From Periplaneta americana (lineage: Eukaryota; Arthropoda; Insecta; Blattodea; Blattidae), in contig NC_091117.1 of NCBI RefSeq assembly GCF_040183065.1, forward strand, positions 121,974,226 to 122,038,225: 64,000 bases of DNA, written 5' to 3'. The stretch's first letter is position 1, and every line of letters starts with the position of its first letter. Below the pieces are notes generated by a model that had not been told where the DNA came from, made no database searches, and saw only the letters and a program-made list of their open reading frames with translations. The position numbers were made by a program, and so were the translations under genes. Positions 35,844-48,343 of the stretch are shown here, in pieces.

Positions 35844-35844
<1 letters not shown>
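34915..35844. other. Non-coding stretch with an ACTAGCTG...CCCGCGTTGC repeat head
   Basis: At 35359-35400, ACTAGCTGAACAACCCGCG is followed by TTGCTTCGC, a motif like the one at 44887. No gene was recognised. Confidence 0.4.

Positions 35845-35907
<63 letters not shown>
35845..35907. repeat. (ATT)n microsatellite
   Basis: About twenty ATT units just upstream of an I/R1-like LINE fragment. Confidence 0.9.
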
Positions 35908-35959
35908 CAGCAAATGTTACCATAATTCTTATATACATGCCTCAATATATTGGACTCAT

Positions 35960-36355
35960 CACAACTGGAATACTAGATGGACGACATGCACAACCGGATC
36001 ACTAACAAGAAACACCTACTTCCCAACAATCCACGACCGACTCAAAAGCCATCACTTCAAACCTACTTTCGTAACAACGCAGTTTCTTTCTGGACATGGG
36101 AAATTTGGTACTTACTTCGACAGATTCAACATTCCAGCAGACATCGACTCTACATGCTCCTGCCACGAAGACCTTCACAGTGTGAAACACCTTCTATTTG
36201 ACTGTCCTATTATTGAAGCAAAGAGATTTCATATAAAGACACATCTTCTGGACTGCGACACCGAATACAGGACTCCACTATGTGAAGTGATCAAAAAACC
36301 TTGTTGCTACAGACAATTTATAAACTTTCTAAACTTTATCTTTAAAAGACAGTAG
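35960..36355 (+). pseudogene. I/R1-like LINE polyprotein C-terminus, zinc-binding region
   Basis: An open frame without ATG encodes 131 residues to TAG at 36353-36355. It contains GSLTRNTYFPTIHDRLKSHH, SGHGKFGTYFDRFNIPAD and the C-x-C-x8-H-x4-C pattern CSCHEDLHSVKHLLFDC. This is the C-terminal region after RNase H in I/R1/LOA-type retrotransposons. About 120 bases of 3' UTR and a (TAA)n tail follow (36474-36543). The upstream polymerase and RNase H are lost through 5' truncation. The open frame suggests a recent insertion. Confidence 0.8.
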
Positions 36356-36472
36356 ATACATATTTCACATTATCTGTGTAAAAATAAATAGTATAGATAA
36401 GTAGTATACCGTATAACAAAACTAAAACTCTAGGATACTGCTTGGTGAATTAGGGTTCTTTTTCGCGGATAT

Positions 36473-36473
<1 letters not shown>

Positions 36474-36523
<50 letters not shown>

Positions 36524-36543
36524 GTAATAGTAATAATAATAAT
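36474..36543. repeat. (TAA)n microsatellite, LINE tail
   Basis: TAA run with a few TAG units, directly after the I/R1-like 3' UTR. Confidence 0.85.
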
Positions 36544-36642
36544 ATATAGGACTACATATTTCCTACGCTATATATATCCATTTTAATTTCTCTTTCAAAT
36601 CTTTTGATGACTGTTATCAGTTATTTACTAGTTATTGATTAT

Positions 36643-36644
<2 letters not shown>

Positions 36645-36707
<63 letters not shown>
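36645..36707. repeat. (TAA)n microsatellite
   Basis: Second TAA run about 100 bases downstream of the first. It may be an expansion of a duplicated tail. Confidence 0.9.
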
Positions 36708-36708
<1 letters not shown>

Positions 36709-36709
36709 T

Positions 36710-37800
36710 AAAGAAACTGATTGAATATTATGTGCTAGTATAGTATTAAACTCCAAGAACTGAAATCAGCCTTCAATCATTGTCATGAAGAGAAAGATGA
36801 CATAAATAAAATGTAAGGAAGCCAGCTATCTTGTGGCGAACAAAATAGCTAGTTCTCTTTAGCCAGCATTGTCAGACACAGCCTAAACGGAGCGGAGCGC
36901 TCCACTATAACTCGTTGAGTGCTCCGGTGCTTCCACAGACATAAGCAAGTTCACGCTCCGACTGGACGTCTCTAGCACCACAACCGGTTTCGGAGCTTAC
37001 AACTCTGACACTACTGTCTTAAGCCTTCCAAAGAAGGAGAGTTTTATAAAAGCGTAATGATCAAGGTGGCTGAAATAATTTGTCCAATGAAAGTGTTAAT
37101 TAATTTTGAAAAACTGCGCATTTCTCGACTAAATATCCAGAAGAGAATTCAGGAAATTTCAGATTGTTCATGAGGAATATTATAAAAAAGCAAGAAAATT
37201 TGTATATATTTTTTATTGTTTCTTGATGACAGTGGTGACAATACTGATACAGCAAAGCTTGCTATTTTTATTCGCGGGGTTGATGAAGAAAGCAATGTTA
37301 GTGCACGAACCACCACTGGTTGTAGTTTTCATGCCAAGTACCTCTCCCCCGTCTCCTTACTTCTTGTACTGTCTCTCGCGTGTAATCACTGCCGTTCGAG
37401 GTTTGGTCACCGCTGATGTAGAGCCTATGTGTGTATTTATGTACTGTATGTAATCTGCTGTACATAACTACGAGTAATTGTAAAGAATATTTCGTATGTG
37501 AATGTGAACTAGAAGTCATTAATTCTGCCAGGAAGTGACCTCTCATTTTCCACCAATCAAAATGTAATCAATCTCAGTATTCTTAAAGGGGAACACAACA
37601 CATACAGTAATATAGTAATTTTTTATCAAATTAATGTAGCCTACTCGTCCTTCAAAGCAACAATGCAATTGTTTTGATTTCCGGCTCGCCACCGTTTTCC
37701 CGGGAGAACGATTCTTAGAAATATTTAGTTAGTTAGCCGAGTAGTCGCGTACATACAATAGCTATAGCAGCAGGCCACGTGTCACAGCCAGTTTCTTCCT
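36710..37800. other. No recognised feature
   Basis: AT-rich, with scattered short open frames lacking family similarity. Confidence 0.4.
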
Positions 37801-37827
37801 CATTCCGTGCAATTCAGTCGTTAACAG

Positions 37828-38140
37828 AATGTCTCAATCTTCGGTTTATGGGTGTTCCAAATTTCTGGATATGTATAGGCAAGGACAGAAAATTCTTCTA
37901 CTCACTTCCTAAACGAGAACGCTCTCCGAAGCGGCACTTTGGCATGGGTGCAGTTTTCCAAGAGAAAACACTTCATTCCAACATCTAATGCTGTTATCTG
38001 CTCCGACCGTTTTTTTACCGTCTGATTACGAAGAATTTGAGGTTATGAAGTTGAAATTAATGCCCGATAAGGGAAAAGGACCTACTCTTAAATCTGCAGA
38101 TGTGAATGTATTGAAAGTACAAGATAAGAAACGACGAAAT
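37828..38140 (+). pseudogene. THAP-domain-like gene fragment, frameshifted
   Basis: Pieces in three frames follow the THAP order: MSQSSVYGCSKF (the C-x2-4-C start, one Cys apparently replaced), then YSLPKRERSPKRHFGMGAVF (the F..LPK...R...W region) and FLPSDYEEFEV with KLKLMPDKGKGPTL (the C-terminal part with the AVPxxF-like element). THAP zinc fingers bind DNA in P-element-type transposases and their host descendants. Frameshifts near 37900 and 37990 break it. Whether it came from a P-type transposon or a host gene cannot be told. Confidence 0.5.
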
Positions 38141-38459
38141 TTACGATATGAGACAAAAGAGAGGAAGGCGATTGTTTCCATACTTCTTATCTACAAGGGC
38201 AAGTCAATCGGTCCGTGATAAGAATGCTTCCATCCAGGGTTAATCTTTTTGGAGCCTACATAATGTACCTCTCTATTCCACGAAACCTCGCTCCAATACC
38301 GCCATCTGCAGAGGAATTGAGTAGCAGAAAGTTCACCCGATTTCCAACACAGCACTGATATAGAGGTAGGCTGGTTTATACATTTTAAAATCATTTAATG
38401 TCAGACGCAGATCCAGAAGTTCATGACAGAATTTTATTAGTATTGGTTCAGAGAAAAAA

Positions 38460-38560
38460 ATTAAATTAAATTAATTAATTAATTAATTTATTTATTTATT
38501 TAATCTGACGGGATTAAGGCTAGAAGGCTTTCTCTTTCATCCTACCACACAGCACACACA
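38460..38560 (-). repeat. 3' end of CR1/L2-like LINE with (AATT/AAAT)n tail
   Basis: AATTAATTTATTTATTT at the tail is followed by GGGATTAAGGCTAGAAGGCT, the hairpin-bearing end seen at 621-660 and 25541-25560. Confidence 0.65.
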
Positions 38561-39654
38561 GATGGGTCATTTGTAGAATTTGTATAACAAATGAGGTCCA
38601 TCAATTTTTACCCTTCCCATTATTTCATTTATAACGATAGAGTTATCAATTCCTAACAGTGAGTAGTTTCAATACTAATGTAGTAAACGTCACAAGAATT
38701 ATTTCCTTCATGTGAAATATTTCACGAGAATAAAATAAAATTCTCATAGTGACAGCTAAAATGCCGTGTCCATACTAAAGTTTTTAAAATGGAGCATGAT
38801 TATGTCCAGATAAAGGTTTGTTTAATAATGTAATTGAGAAAAAAATTAAAGAAACATTTGATATTATCAAAACTTCTTCATTTATGTCTGAGTTTATATT
38901 TCTTTAAACATGATGACATAATTACTCTAGTCCAGTAAGTCAGTCAGGTCTGTTACACCATTCTGTTCCTATGGATACACAGTTGAAAAAAAAATCCCAC
39001 AGATATCAGCACAAGCCAAGATGATGCACAAAAATCCATTTTATTGTACTGCTATGTTCACCCATTTTAATTTGGCGAGTTTGTGCGTCATACTCTTGCT
39101 TTATGTTTTAGTCTAAGCGTGCATTTTTACTCTGTCAGATCTTTTTGTGTTGTGTTTTCCACAAATAACAACATATAAAGTCAAGATCAAGAGGACATTA
39201 TAGTACACGTGTCCAGTAGTTAAGTTGCTATTTTCAAGATTTTTAAGCAAAAAAATTTTAGGTTAGCACATGCTTGTTTGCTTTGTCAAGTCTGTTACCT
39301 GTCAGATCTGTTACTCCATGTCATGTCTGTTACATCATTCAAAACAGTGCTGTAAAGCAAGGTGAGTGTACAGTGGTTGATTACTATGGCAGAGACATTG
39401 CACTATATTAACACATGCAGAATATGCACTAAATAGTACTTTAATTTTGACGTTCTCAATTGTCCATTTGTTATAGTACAAATTTTGCAAATGACCCAAA
39501 TACAAAAAAAAAAATACACTGACAAAAGTAATACAAATTAGATTAAAGCCCTATAAAAGATCAACAGGGTCATAGAACGCTAAAGAGCACTTATTAAGCT
39601 AATACAAGAAAAAAAAAAAGATAGTTAAAATAACATTAATAGCTGATGATGATG

Positions 39655-39711
<57 letters not shown>

Positions 39712-41220
39712 GCATTATATATTAAGGGCAAAACTGACAACAGCGTAGTTAAATTATTTATTATTGTATTATATCATAGGTTAAGCTGAAGTTGCGCAAT
39801 CTTTGTTACGTCATTTATGTAAAGCGTAAAAAGTAATACACATTATTGGTGTTCGCGAAGGGAACTACGGCAGTGTTAGAAAGGTTGTAGTTTTTAAGTT
39901 TATATAAAAGGATGTGTTAACTGTGTCAAAAGCTTAATTGAATTCTAGTAATGTCAGTAGTGTTAGTTCACCTCTGTTACTGGCTTCTCGAGTGTCTTCA
40001 CTCACTTTCAAAAGGGCAGTATAGTAGTGGTGTTATTTTGACAGACCTGGCAGGACACTGATTGATCTATAATAGTCTTTGGGGATTCAGGAATTTTACT
40101 TTTCAGTATAGGTCTAATGAGGCTTATATCCAAAATTTAGGGTACGTAGAGGTTATGAGTGAGGCGTTAAAAATGTGGGTCAAGGCAATTACGTCGATAA
40201 TAACTGGAGCAGTTTTATTCCAATCCGATTTGCTCATTCAGCTTTGGTCGAAATATACTTTATTGCCTTGCTTACGTCATCATGTGAGAGGTACAGAAAG
40301 TGAAACTTTCCCTCTCTGGTAGGGGAATACTGTACTTATTGTACTTCGTCATTTGTACGTTGTTTTCTTGTTTAGTCCACGCCCGTTGATTATGTCAATA
40401 CAAAGTGATCATTCAGTGCGTCTGCTGTGAAAGGTATCCCGTCTACTTGCGTCTTGCTGCGTCCTGCCTATTCTTCGTAAGTTCCTCCACAGATCGGCTG
40501 AATCTGACAAGTGAGTTCATGGAAAAGCCTCAGTTTTGCATTTCTTATTGCCTGACTCGTCTTGTTTGGTAACTGTATATAATGTTGAAGATTTGCGTCA
40601 GTTTTATCGTGTTGGGATTGGAGGATTGCGCATGTATCAGGCGGCATGGCAGCCGAAGCGCGTGACATCACTTTGATTCAAACAGCAGACGGGCCTCATA
40701 AGGCAACATGGGCAGTACTAGTAAAAATGATACTTTATGTGAGTCAGGAGCATAGGTGGTGTTATGGGTGGAGTATGGGAGGGCACTAGTTTCCCAAACT
40801 TGTCTCAACTCTTTTTTTTTTCCTATTAACGTTAAAAAATATTGAATTCAAAAGTTCGTTTTTGCTTTTGTTTATGATTAAGTTTCTGTGCTTAAATTGA
40901 TGAATTAATTTCTTCAGATCATGTGTCTGGACTATAATATTTATTGTACATTTCTGAATGAATAAGAATTGCTATACTTCATTTGAGGAATGGAAGCACT
41001 GTAATGTTTCTTTTGTAACAGCCTGCACTCATGTGTTAGAAATCTGCAGGTGTTCAGGCCGCCACTTGGAGAAATACGAATAACATACTGCACAACAATG
41101 CAGAAAAATAAGTGTTCTCGGTATAATGTGTAAATTTAAAGATGAGATTAAATAAAATAGAGTTTATACTTCGTATGATATCTTCAAGAAGGTAAACTTC
41201 ATATAAAAAGTTTCTGTTAG
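38561..41220. other. AT-rich, no gene recognised; (TAA)n at 39641-39710
   Basis: Contains a GAT/TAA microsatellite at 39641-39710 and several GTCTGTTAC motifs (38960, 39290, 39305, 39325). No coding or transposon similarity was recognised. Confidence 0.4.
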
Positions 41221-41229
41221 CACTGTTAC

Positions 41230-41496
41230 GGTCCACACCTGTGGAGTAACGGTTAGCGTCTGGCCGCGAAACCAGGTGGCCCGGGTTCGATTCCCGGTCG
41301 GGGAAAGTTACCTGGTTGAGGTTTTTTCCGAGGTTTTCCCTCAACCCAATAGGAGCAAATGCTGGATAACTTTCAGTGCTGGACCCCGGACTCATTCCAC
41401 CAGCATTATCACCTTCATCTCATTCAGACGCTAAATAACCTAAGATATTGATGAAGCGTCGTAAAATAACCTAATAAAATAAAATAAAATAAAAGT
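41230..41496 (+). repeat. Full-length tRNA-derived SINE with target duplication
   Basis: A-box region GTGGAGTAACGGTTAGCGTC, B box GGGTTCGATTCCCGG, conserved body CCTGGTTGAGG....CCGAGGTTTTCCCTCAACC, and an (AAAAT)n tail. It is flanked by ACTGTTAC at 41222-41229 and 41497-41504, a perfect 8-base target duplication. Transcription would be by RNA polymerase III. Confidence 0.92.
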
Positions 41497-41719
41497 ACTG
41501 TTACGTAGTTCTATTGATGTACGAGAGAGAAAAAGAGGGAGATTGTTTTAAGTTATACCCTATTACAATCTGTAACAGACCTACAGTTCAAGTCCTATAC
41601 AATTCGGTCTGAAACATCGCGGATATGGATGTAACACTGTAAGAAACATGCACCCCGAAAATACCTTTATTAAAAGATCATATTTCGATATACTGTACCA
41701 CGGTCATGCTATAACAGGG

Positions 41720-41968
41720 GGAGGAGGTAAATTATGTCCCCCATAACCCCATTATATGGGGATTCTATGGTTTTACTTTGTCCCCCTAAGGAAACGGTTT
41801 TCTCACCGCTTATGTCAGGAACTGTGTTTCTACTTGTTGCTATTTGCCTTATGGTTGAGGGAAAACCCTGAAAAACTTCAACCAGAAAATTCAACCCGAC
41901 CGGGAATCGAACCTGGGCCCTCTGCGTAAGAGACCAGCATGCTGACCCCTACGCCACAGAGGTAGTCA
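41720..41968 (-). repeat. tRNA-derived SINE, related family
   Basis: The minus strand has TCTGTGGCGTAGGGGTCAGC (A-box region), CCAGGTTCGATTCCCGGTCG (B box) and the body motif CAGGGTTTTCCCTCAACC shared with the SINE at 41230. It is older and more diverged in the tail. Confidence 0.8.
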
Positions 41969-42054
41969 GGTTTTTTTTTTCTGGCATATTATTGCTGTAC
42001 GTACTGTATAAACATTAGAGGAAAATTCCTCTTAAGTCCCTCTCCACAAATACT

Positions 42055-42210
42055 GTACGATTTAAGTGTGCTTAAATGCGACAGGCTCATGTCAGCAGAT
42101 TTACTGGCATGTAAAAGAACTCCTGCGGGACAAAATTCCGGCAACATCCGGCGACGCTGATATAACCTCTGCAGTTGCGAGAGTCGTTAAATAAAACATA
42201 ACATTTAACA
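42055..42210 (+). repeat. 3' half of a tRNA-derived SINE
   Basis: TTAAGTGTGCTTAAATGCGA and AACTCCTGCGGGACAAAATT match the SINE at 62218-62440 throughout its body. The tRNA part is absent. Confidence 0.8.
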
Positions 42211-42409
42211 TTTAATACTGTACGAACTGTATTTCTGTTACGTTTTTTGAAGTTTTATAACTCTATTCTGTTTATTAACCATGTAAGTGTGCAGCCTAAA
42301 ATTTACAGATACCAAATTTTTTGCAAAAAAAAAAAAAAAAAAAAGTTTGTGCGACTATAACGACCGTAAACTGGCAGTCCCTTTAGAGTCGTTATAAATC
42401 GGTTTCGAC

Positions 42410-42410
<1 letters not shown>

Positions 42411-42472
<62 letters not shown>
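42411..42472. repeat. (ATT)n microsatellite
   Basis: About twenty ATT units, followed by degenerate ATT/ATC repeats to 42600. Confidence 0.9.
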
Positions 42473-42772
42473 GTCATCATCCTTATCATAATTATTATTT
42501 CATCATTATCATTATCGTAATTATTATTATTTACAGAATTATTTTTATCATTATCATTATTGTTACCATCATCATTATAATTATGATTATCAATATTACG
42601 ATTACTGTTGTCGTTTAGTCAACTGTCCGAAGACAGGTCTGGACCTAACAAGTGACACCAACAAGATATCATTCATGAGGCAACTAGACCAGGAGATAAT
42701 GGATTAGGGTGACCAGTTTCTTTCCCCCTCCAGTGCGTACATCGCTGACTAGCTACATACTCCTCGTATTTA

Positions 42773-43474
42773 CGAATTGCATGCGGAAGGGGAAATAATG
42801 TCCGAGTTGCGTGCTATCACATTCACAGGTAAAAACAGGATATAACAGGACAAAACGTGTAACATTTTCATTGCCATTTTTCAAGCTTGAATTAACACAG
42901 CGCTTCCGATGGGAGGTACTGGACTATCCTACCTACAGCCCCGACCTTGAACCCAGTGATTTTTATCTCTTCGAACCGTTGAAAAAGCATCTGGGTGGTA
43001 AGCGATCAACACCGATACGGCCGAACAGCTAGTCGTCATGACGTGGCTTCAGGGACTTAGCGCATATTTCTTTGTCGACACATCGATGCTTGGTCTACCA
43101 CTGGAATAAGTGTTTGGACAGGCATGGCGACTATGTTGAAAAGTAATGCGTATCAGTGCCCTACTACTGTGCATTAGTATATTTACCTGTGAAATGAAGT
43201 TTGTCCATGAGAGCTCTTGTTATCTTCTTTTTTGAAGCACCCTCGTACATTGTTTCACTCACATTGTTCTGTAGCAAGATTCAAGACACCACTGGAAGCG
43301 ACGTAGTTGACTTGCTTATGAACCAACAGTATGTGCTTGATAGCCTGTTTCAGGTTCGACTCCTAGGAGACTTCTACGGGCACGCCAGCATGTAATTCAA
43401 GTGTACGCTCAAAAATATCGGCATCCAATTCAATATTTACTTTTTCGACTTGCACTGATCCCGCATGCAATTCG
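42773..43474. mobile_element. 702-bp inserted element with 14-bp inverted ends, contains mariner
   Basis: CGAATTGCATGCGG at 42773-42786 has its exact reverse complement at 43461-43474. The comparison with 13.5 kb gives an approximate empty site. A mariner transposase fragment is inside. The inverted ends contain the GCATGC palindrome, so chance should be considered. Confidence 0.55.
42880..43250 (+). pseudogene. mariner transposase C-terminus
   Basis: The plus-strand frame has RFRWEVLDYPTYSPDLEPSD, with the third catalytic Asp in YSPDLEPSDFYLF, then LKKHLGGKRS. After a frameshift, further mariner-like residues follow. The N-terminal helix-turn-helix and first two Asp residues are missing. 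It is a degenerate, inactive copy. Confidence 0.75.
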
Positions 43475-43851
43475 GGAGCGCCCACATGTTCTACTAATCA
43501 GACTTGAGATGTATACAAACAAATTATTATTGTTCCTCTGACACATATCATCAAGTGAGATGTACAGCCTGATATATATGGTACATATCAGCCAGAACCT
43601 CAGTCATAGGTGTTTATGATTATTATGTTTTATTATTATTGTTTTGTATCATTAGGTATATCGTATTAGAAACGTTATTAATTATTCTTAATTTATTATT
43701 CTCGTTCCTATAAATTGTAGGCTAATTATTATAAACCATGCAGACCTATATCATTTTATATTGTAACATGCCTACAATACAAAGAGGATTGTTCTATAAC
43801 GATTTATAACTTGCATACTAATACAAACTGTAGTTTTTTTATAGTTAATCT

Positions 43852-44450
43852 GTCTTACTAATAAATCGTGTATAGTTTTTATACGAGACTTATGCAGAGT
43901 TGAGACAGAAAACGTTACTAATAAACCGTGAATAAGCTATGGACGTATAAACAGGCTGTAACTATACAATGGGAATTGCTTTGCAGTAGTTATATACACG
44001 AAACCCCTTGTTTAAGCGTTGTATATAGCGAAAAAATGGCCGCCCCTCTAACAGCTGGTCGTATCGACTGTCATTTTATGATTATGGTTACCTTGTAACC
44101 ACAGAAAAACAAACCAAAGATCATAGAATTATTAGAATAATATTGCTGTAGCTTGTACTCTTTGACTAAAATGTAGTGAGGTAATCGATTAGAGCCAGTT
44201 GTACTATCGATATTTAACACGCCACACTAGAGCGCTCTACCGGATGCAATAGAGAACCTCAGATATTCTATTACCTTTCGTAACGAAGTAATGACGAAAC
44301 TATGACGTAGCTGTGTAACAGTTATACTGTCATACACGACGTATGTTGTGATTATTAGTAAGGAATTTACACACGACTTATAAACGAGCTACTCATTGGA
44401 TAAGTATAAGACAGTTAAACGTCTGTATATAGAGTTTTTATTAGTAAGAC
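43852..44450. mobile_element. 599-bp MITE with 14-bp TIRs
   Basis: GTCTTACTAATAAA at 43852-43865 and its exact reverse complement at 44437-44450. Similarity continues inward (CGTGTATAG against CTCTATATACAG). A second ACTAATAAACCGTG copy lies inside at about 43916. No ORF was found, and no clear target duplication. Confidence 0.65.
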
Positions 44451-44637
44451 CGAATATATTTATGTTTCGTGTCATTATCTTGTAGGCTAAACTCGTCTTT
44501 TTTCATTTGCTATAAAATAGAACTTAATTATTGTAAATTTAAACTATCTTGGCCTATAAAGCCCAATTTTCTACTATATTAAAATACTATTTAAAACCAT
44601 CCATACTACCTCTTATTGAGGTTGTGGTTGATAAGTA

Positions 44638-44830
44638 CAATTGCCAAAAGAAAAAGTGGCTGCTCTCTAGAAGCAGACAAACTAAGGTTGAACTCTGTTA
44701 AAAAAAAAACCTTTCTCTCAGCTGTCTAGTTTCCAAACTTTAAGTTTATTTCTCTACAATCTGTAACATAATCTCAGATCAGCAGGCAAACGCGATCGCC
44801 TGAGCTACGCCGGTGGCTAAATGATGTTAT
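44638..44830 (+). repeat. Isolated end of the 2.65-5.34 kb Tc1-family element
   Basis: Preceded by TA, the first 33 bases match the right terminus of the Tc1-family element with three differences (CAATTGCCAAAAGAAAAAG, then TGGCTGCTCTCTAG). A tRNA-like sequence follows on the minus strand (GCGTAGCTCAGGCGATCGCG). No opposite end was found. Confidence 0.65.
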
Positions 44831-44884
44831 TGATAGGCCTACACAAATATTTAATTATAACATACAACATTACAAGATTATTTA

Positions 44885-47690
44885 AAACTAGCCGTACCCG
44901 TGCGTTGCGCTGCACTTGTTACAAATAAATATCATTGACTTAAATCATATCTTTCAAATACAACTTTATTATTACTTAGCGAAAAAAAATATCTTATTAT
45001 ATTAGTCATAAATAGTTTGCTCGTGATTTATTTTTAAAATTGCATTTAAAACTATGAATGTAATTGTTATTATCATGCAATACTTTCTGGAGTTGTTTAA
45101 CCAATTCTACTTTTTAAGCTTGGTACTATATTAGACGTAACAGATAATTGGCCAGTGTCTGAAACAAAATACAGTATATTTGTAAGGACTGAGAGCTGGA
45201 AGAGGGCTTCCAATTAAATGATGTCTCCTTGAACTTTAAATGTTGGCATAAAATTGCCTTCGTGTATTTCTTTTGCACCAAGACGATGCCATTTGGAATA
45301 AGGTGCTGTACTGTCTTACTATATTATTTTAAAAAGTGTGTTGATAACGGATGTACTTCTATAAGTAAGTTTTTATTGGTTGTGGTGGGTCATGAATATC
45401 AGAGAAAACTTTTCCAGCAGCGCAACATAATCCGTTTGGCTCATTAGCCCATTGGATTTATTGTATATTTTATCCTTGTTATCTATTTGAATCCATTCGA
45501 ATTAGCATGGTCAATATTTGTATCGTAAAGGGATGAATGCTAATATACTATTACTGCCTACTGACTCTCGACTACGCTCTCTAGCTTTAGTAATATACTG
45601 TCGTTGTTCGTTGATTCTCTCAGAACATTCAGCGCTGTTTTCTGTTTCTCGACCCTGGAAAATTAGAACTCAGGTATCGGCAAGTCGCTCAAAGTGTTCG
45701 GTGTTAGTTTCTCTTCGTCTACACTGAAATGTTTGCATTTCTATTTCGTAAACCATTATCCTCTTCTTTCTCACTCGTATTAAGTCTCCGAATTTTGTTT
45801 TGTCTTGAGACAGAAGTGTTTCGGGATAACTGAGAATTTTGTTTAATTGGCGTTTTGAAGTATGTGAAAAGCAATACTTAACGTTAGCGTACAGAGCCTT
45901 TTTTTAGAGTATACCAACCGAAATTATTAATGTCGAACTCATACTTATCCGCTAAAATTAATAAAGCACAAATCGAATTCAAAGCCCCAAACGTACTGCC
46001 GCTCCTCGAGTAGACAGCGGAGTTTGGATGCTGTCTGCCATGATTCTCTGTAGAGCAAAGCAGAACCGCGCAGTGTCGTCTACATAATACACAATGTGTT
46101 TCAGACCATCTGTATCAGCCTTTTTTCTCAAAAACTATATGATACTGGTTGTTCATAAAAATTTTTGATAACCAAAACCTATGTAAAGAATCGATTTATG
46201 GTAGTACCTTTTCAGGTCAACTTCGAAATTTCAAATGAGAACATAGGCCATTGAAGGTATCATTGGGAACTACATTTAAAAAGATACAACTTTTACTGAA
46301 ACTTTTTTTCTAACTTTTATTGTTTATTAACAAAGCAACAAAAATGGTATCTTCTGAGAAATGCTGTACGTTGTTTATTGTTGTTTATGTTTATATATAT
46401 GGAGAGATTGTAAACACTGCAAGTCTTGAAACCAAGTCACTTTCACTGTCTTTCATTTTGCATAGCAACAGTGAGTTTTGTTTATTCGTCCTTATCACGT
46501 CCTGTCCCTGTGGGTTTGCTATTTTGAAAATGTCATTCACAAAATATGAAGAAGCATTCTGTTCTTTCCCCCATCTCAGTCAGTCTCCTTTAAGCCAAGC
46601 AACAACGCGGTTCGATCACCTGAGCCAGCCGGTGAGTCTTCATCCAAATCGTAATTTTGTCCATTCTTCTTTCATTCATTTTTTGTATTTCCATTTTTAA
46701 ATATGATCTATGTATACTTTTTATTATAAGAATGTACATACATCATAAGATGTTAATTATTTTAAATTGTCAGTTTTACTTTCACATTTTTTAACTCCAT
46801 CATACTTTTTATACTCTCTTTTTCATATGCATATATAGAAGACATACTGGTTATAAATTAGTATTTTTAACTTTTCCAGCTATTGAAAGGCTTAAATATT
46901 ACTATTCAGACATCTCACATTTTCTATTTGTCATTATTTTTAAAATATAATTATACATGAGATTAATTACATTTGTTTTCCTTTTGCAGTCGTGGTAAAG
47001 TCACTGAGGATGGAGAAGCATCTTCGAAACATGTCTGACTTTTACTAATTTTTTAATAATTATATTATATTTATTAGTGTTCATACAACTGTAATATATT
47101 TTTTACGTTTCTTATCAAACATATGAACACTGTATAATTGGCCCAACATGTGTGGTTTATCTTTGAATACAGTGTCATATAGTTTTAGAGAAAAAAGGCT
47201 GATATGGGTGGTCTGAATTACTCGGTATAGAACCTACAAAATGCGACACATTACTTAGGGGAAAGTGAGATTTTGATACGCAGTGGGTAATGGTACACAC
47301 CTAAGTTTTGGGATATGGCTTCACTCTATGGCCTTGTTTGGTGAGTTAGTCTAGCGGCAACGTCAATCTAGTCTAGTGTTAGCGCTGTACTGTTGATTCA
47401 AGTGCTTCCGATATGTCAGTCGATTTGTTTGCAGTTATCTTATAATTCTGTGGCTTCATTGTGTTTGAGGTACATGTAAGTAATATGTATCTGAATGATC
47501 TGGATTTTGTGTAATGTTAAGTAGCTACAACTAATTACTTGCTAACTTGACCTTCTGTTACTTTGCTTTCACGATCTTTCACAGCTAGATTATTATAATG
47601 GCGACAGTTGGGTATTCGCACGCTGTTGTACTTCCCAATATTCCTCCTGCGTTCCAACATTCAATCAGAAAGAAATTATTCTAACATTAA
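44885..47690. other. AT-rich ancient repeat, no gene recognised
   Basis: Begins with ACTAGCCGTACCCGTGCG then TTGCGCTGC, a head motif resembling that at 35359. No coding similarity was recognised; open frames are short and unsupported. Confidence 0.4.
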
Positions 47691-47822
47691 GTGCCTGTTT
47701 GTGGAGAATTCGGTAAAGACCTCTGGTATCGTTTTGTCCTGTGTTCAGGATGGGTTCACTTAGATTGCAGTGTTGCTGAAACTTCTCAACATTTTATTTG
47801 TTACTGTTGTCAATCCACATAA
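47691..47822 (+). pseudogene. PHD-finger-like C-terminal fragment
   Basis: The plus-strand frame reads VCGEFGKDLWYRFVLCSGWV, then HLDCSVAETSQHFICYCCQS and a TAA stop. The pattern C-x8-9-W....C-x2-W-x-H-x2-C...C-x2-C is the second half of a PHD-type zinc finger. Such fingers sit at the C-terminus of some pogo/Tigger-type transposases and insect transposon proteins. No upstream coding part is recognisable, so this is a remnant of about 43 residues. A host origin cannot be excluded. Confidence 0.5.
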
Positions 47823-48343
47823 AGGAAAATTTAGTATTAGATTTCTCTAATTTTTGCATATTGTTGCTAGACGTTGATTCAATAACTATTAATACATATT
47901 CCAATTGCATTTGTATCTAACTACTACTACCTCAACTGCTTGCGTCCCATTTCCCTCCTGGTACGGTAATGGCACGGATTACAAGTTTTTCATATATCAT
48001 CAATAGAAATTAATGTCGCTTAGAAATACATTTTGTAAGTTTAAAATATTATTAGAATATAATTGTTTTATTATCTCTGAAATAAGTGTTACATTAAAAT
48101 TATCTTGGAATTTATAACAATAGGAAGTTAGGTGCGTGCAATTAATTTCTAACGTGCACTACAAAAAATAAGGTGAAACTTAATATTCTTCCACACCACA
48201 AAAGAGAAAAACGTACTTAAATAATTTAAAGTAACCTGAAAATTGCCAAAAAAAAAAACACACCAGAGACACAATGTAAGCAATGAGAAGTTTATATATT
48301 TTATAGATAAGATATCTGTATAGTGCACAACACTCAACTGGAG

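Larger units (their letters stand above)
42605..43570 (+). repeat. Dispersed repeat, interrupted by a 702-bp insertion
   Basis: The outer parts (42605-42765 and about 43490-43570) are the inverted counterpart of the repeat at 13560-13800. Between them lies an insert with 14-bp inverted ends. Confidence 0.65.

Noticed and set aside
46320-46700. 126-codon frame
   Set aside because: No motif, compositionally ordinary for AT-rich DNA, no splice or promoter support.
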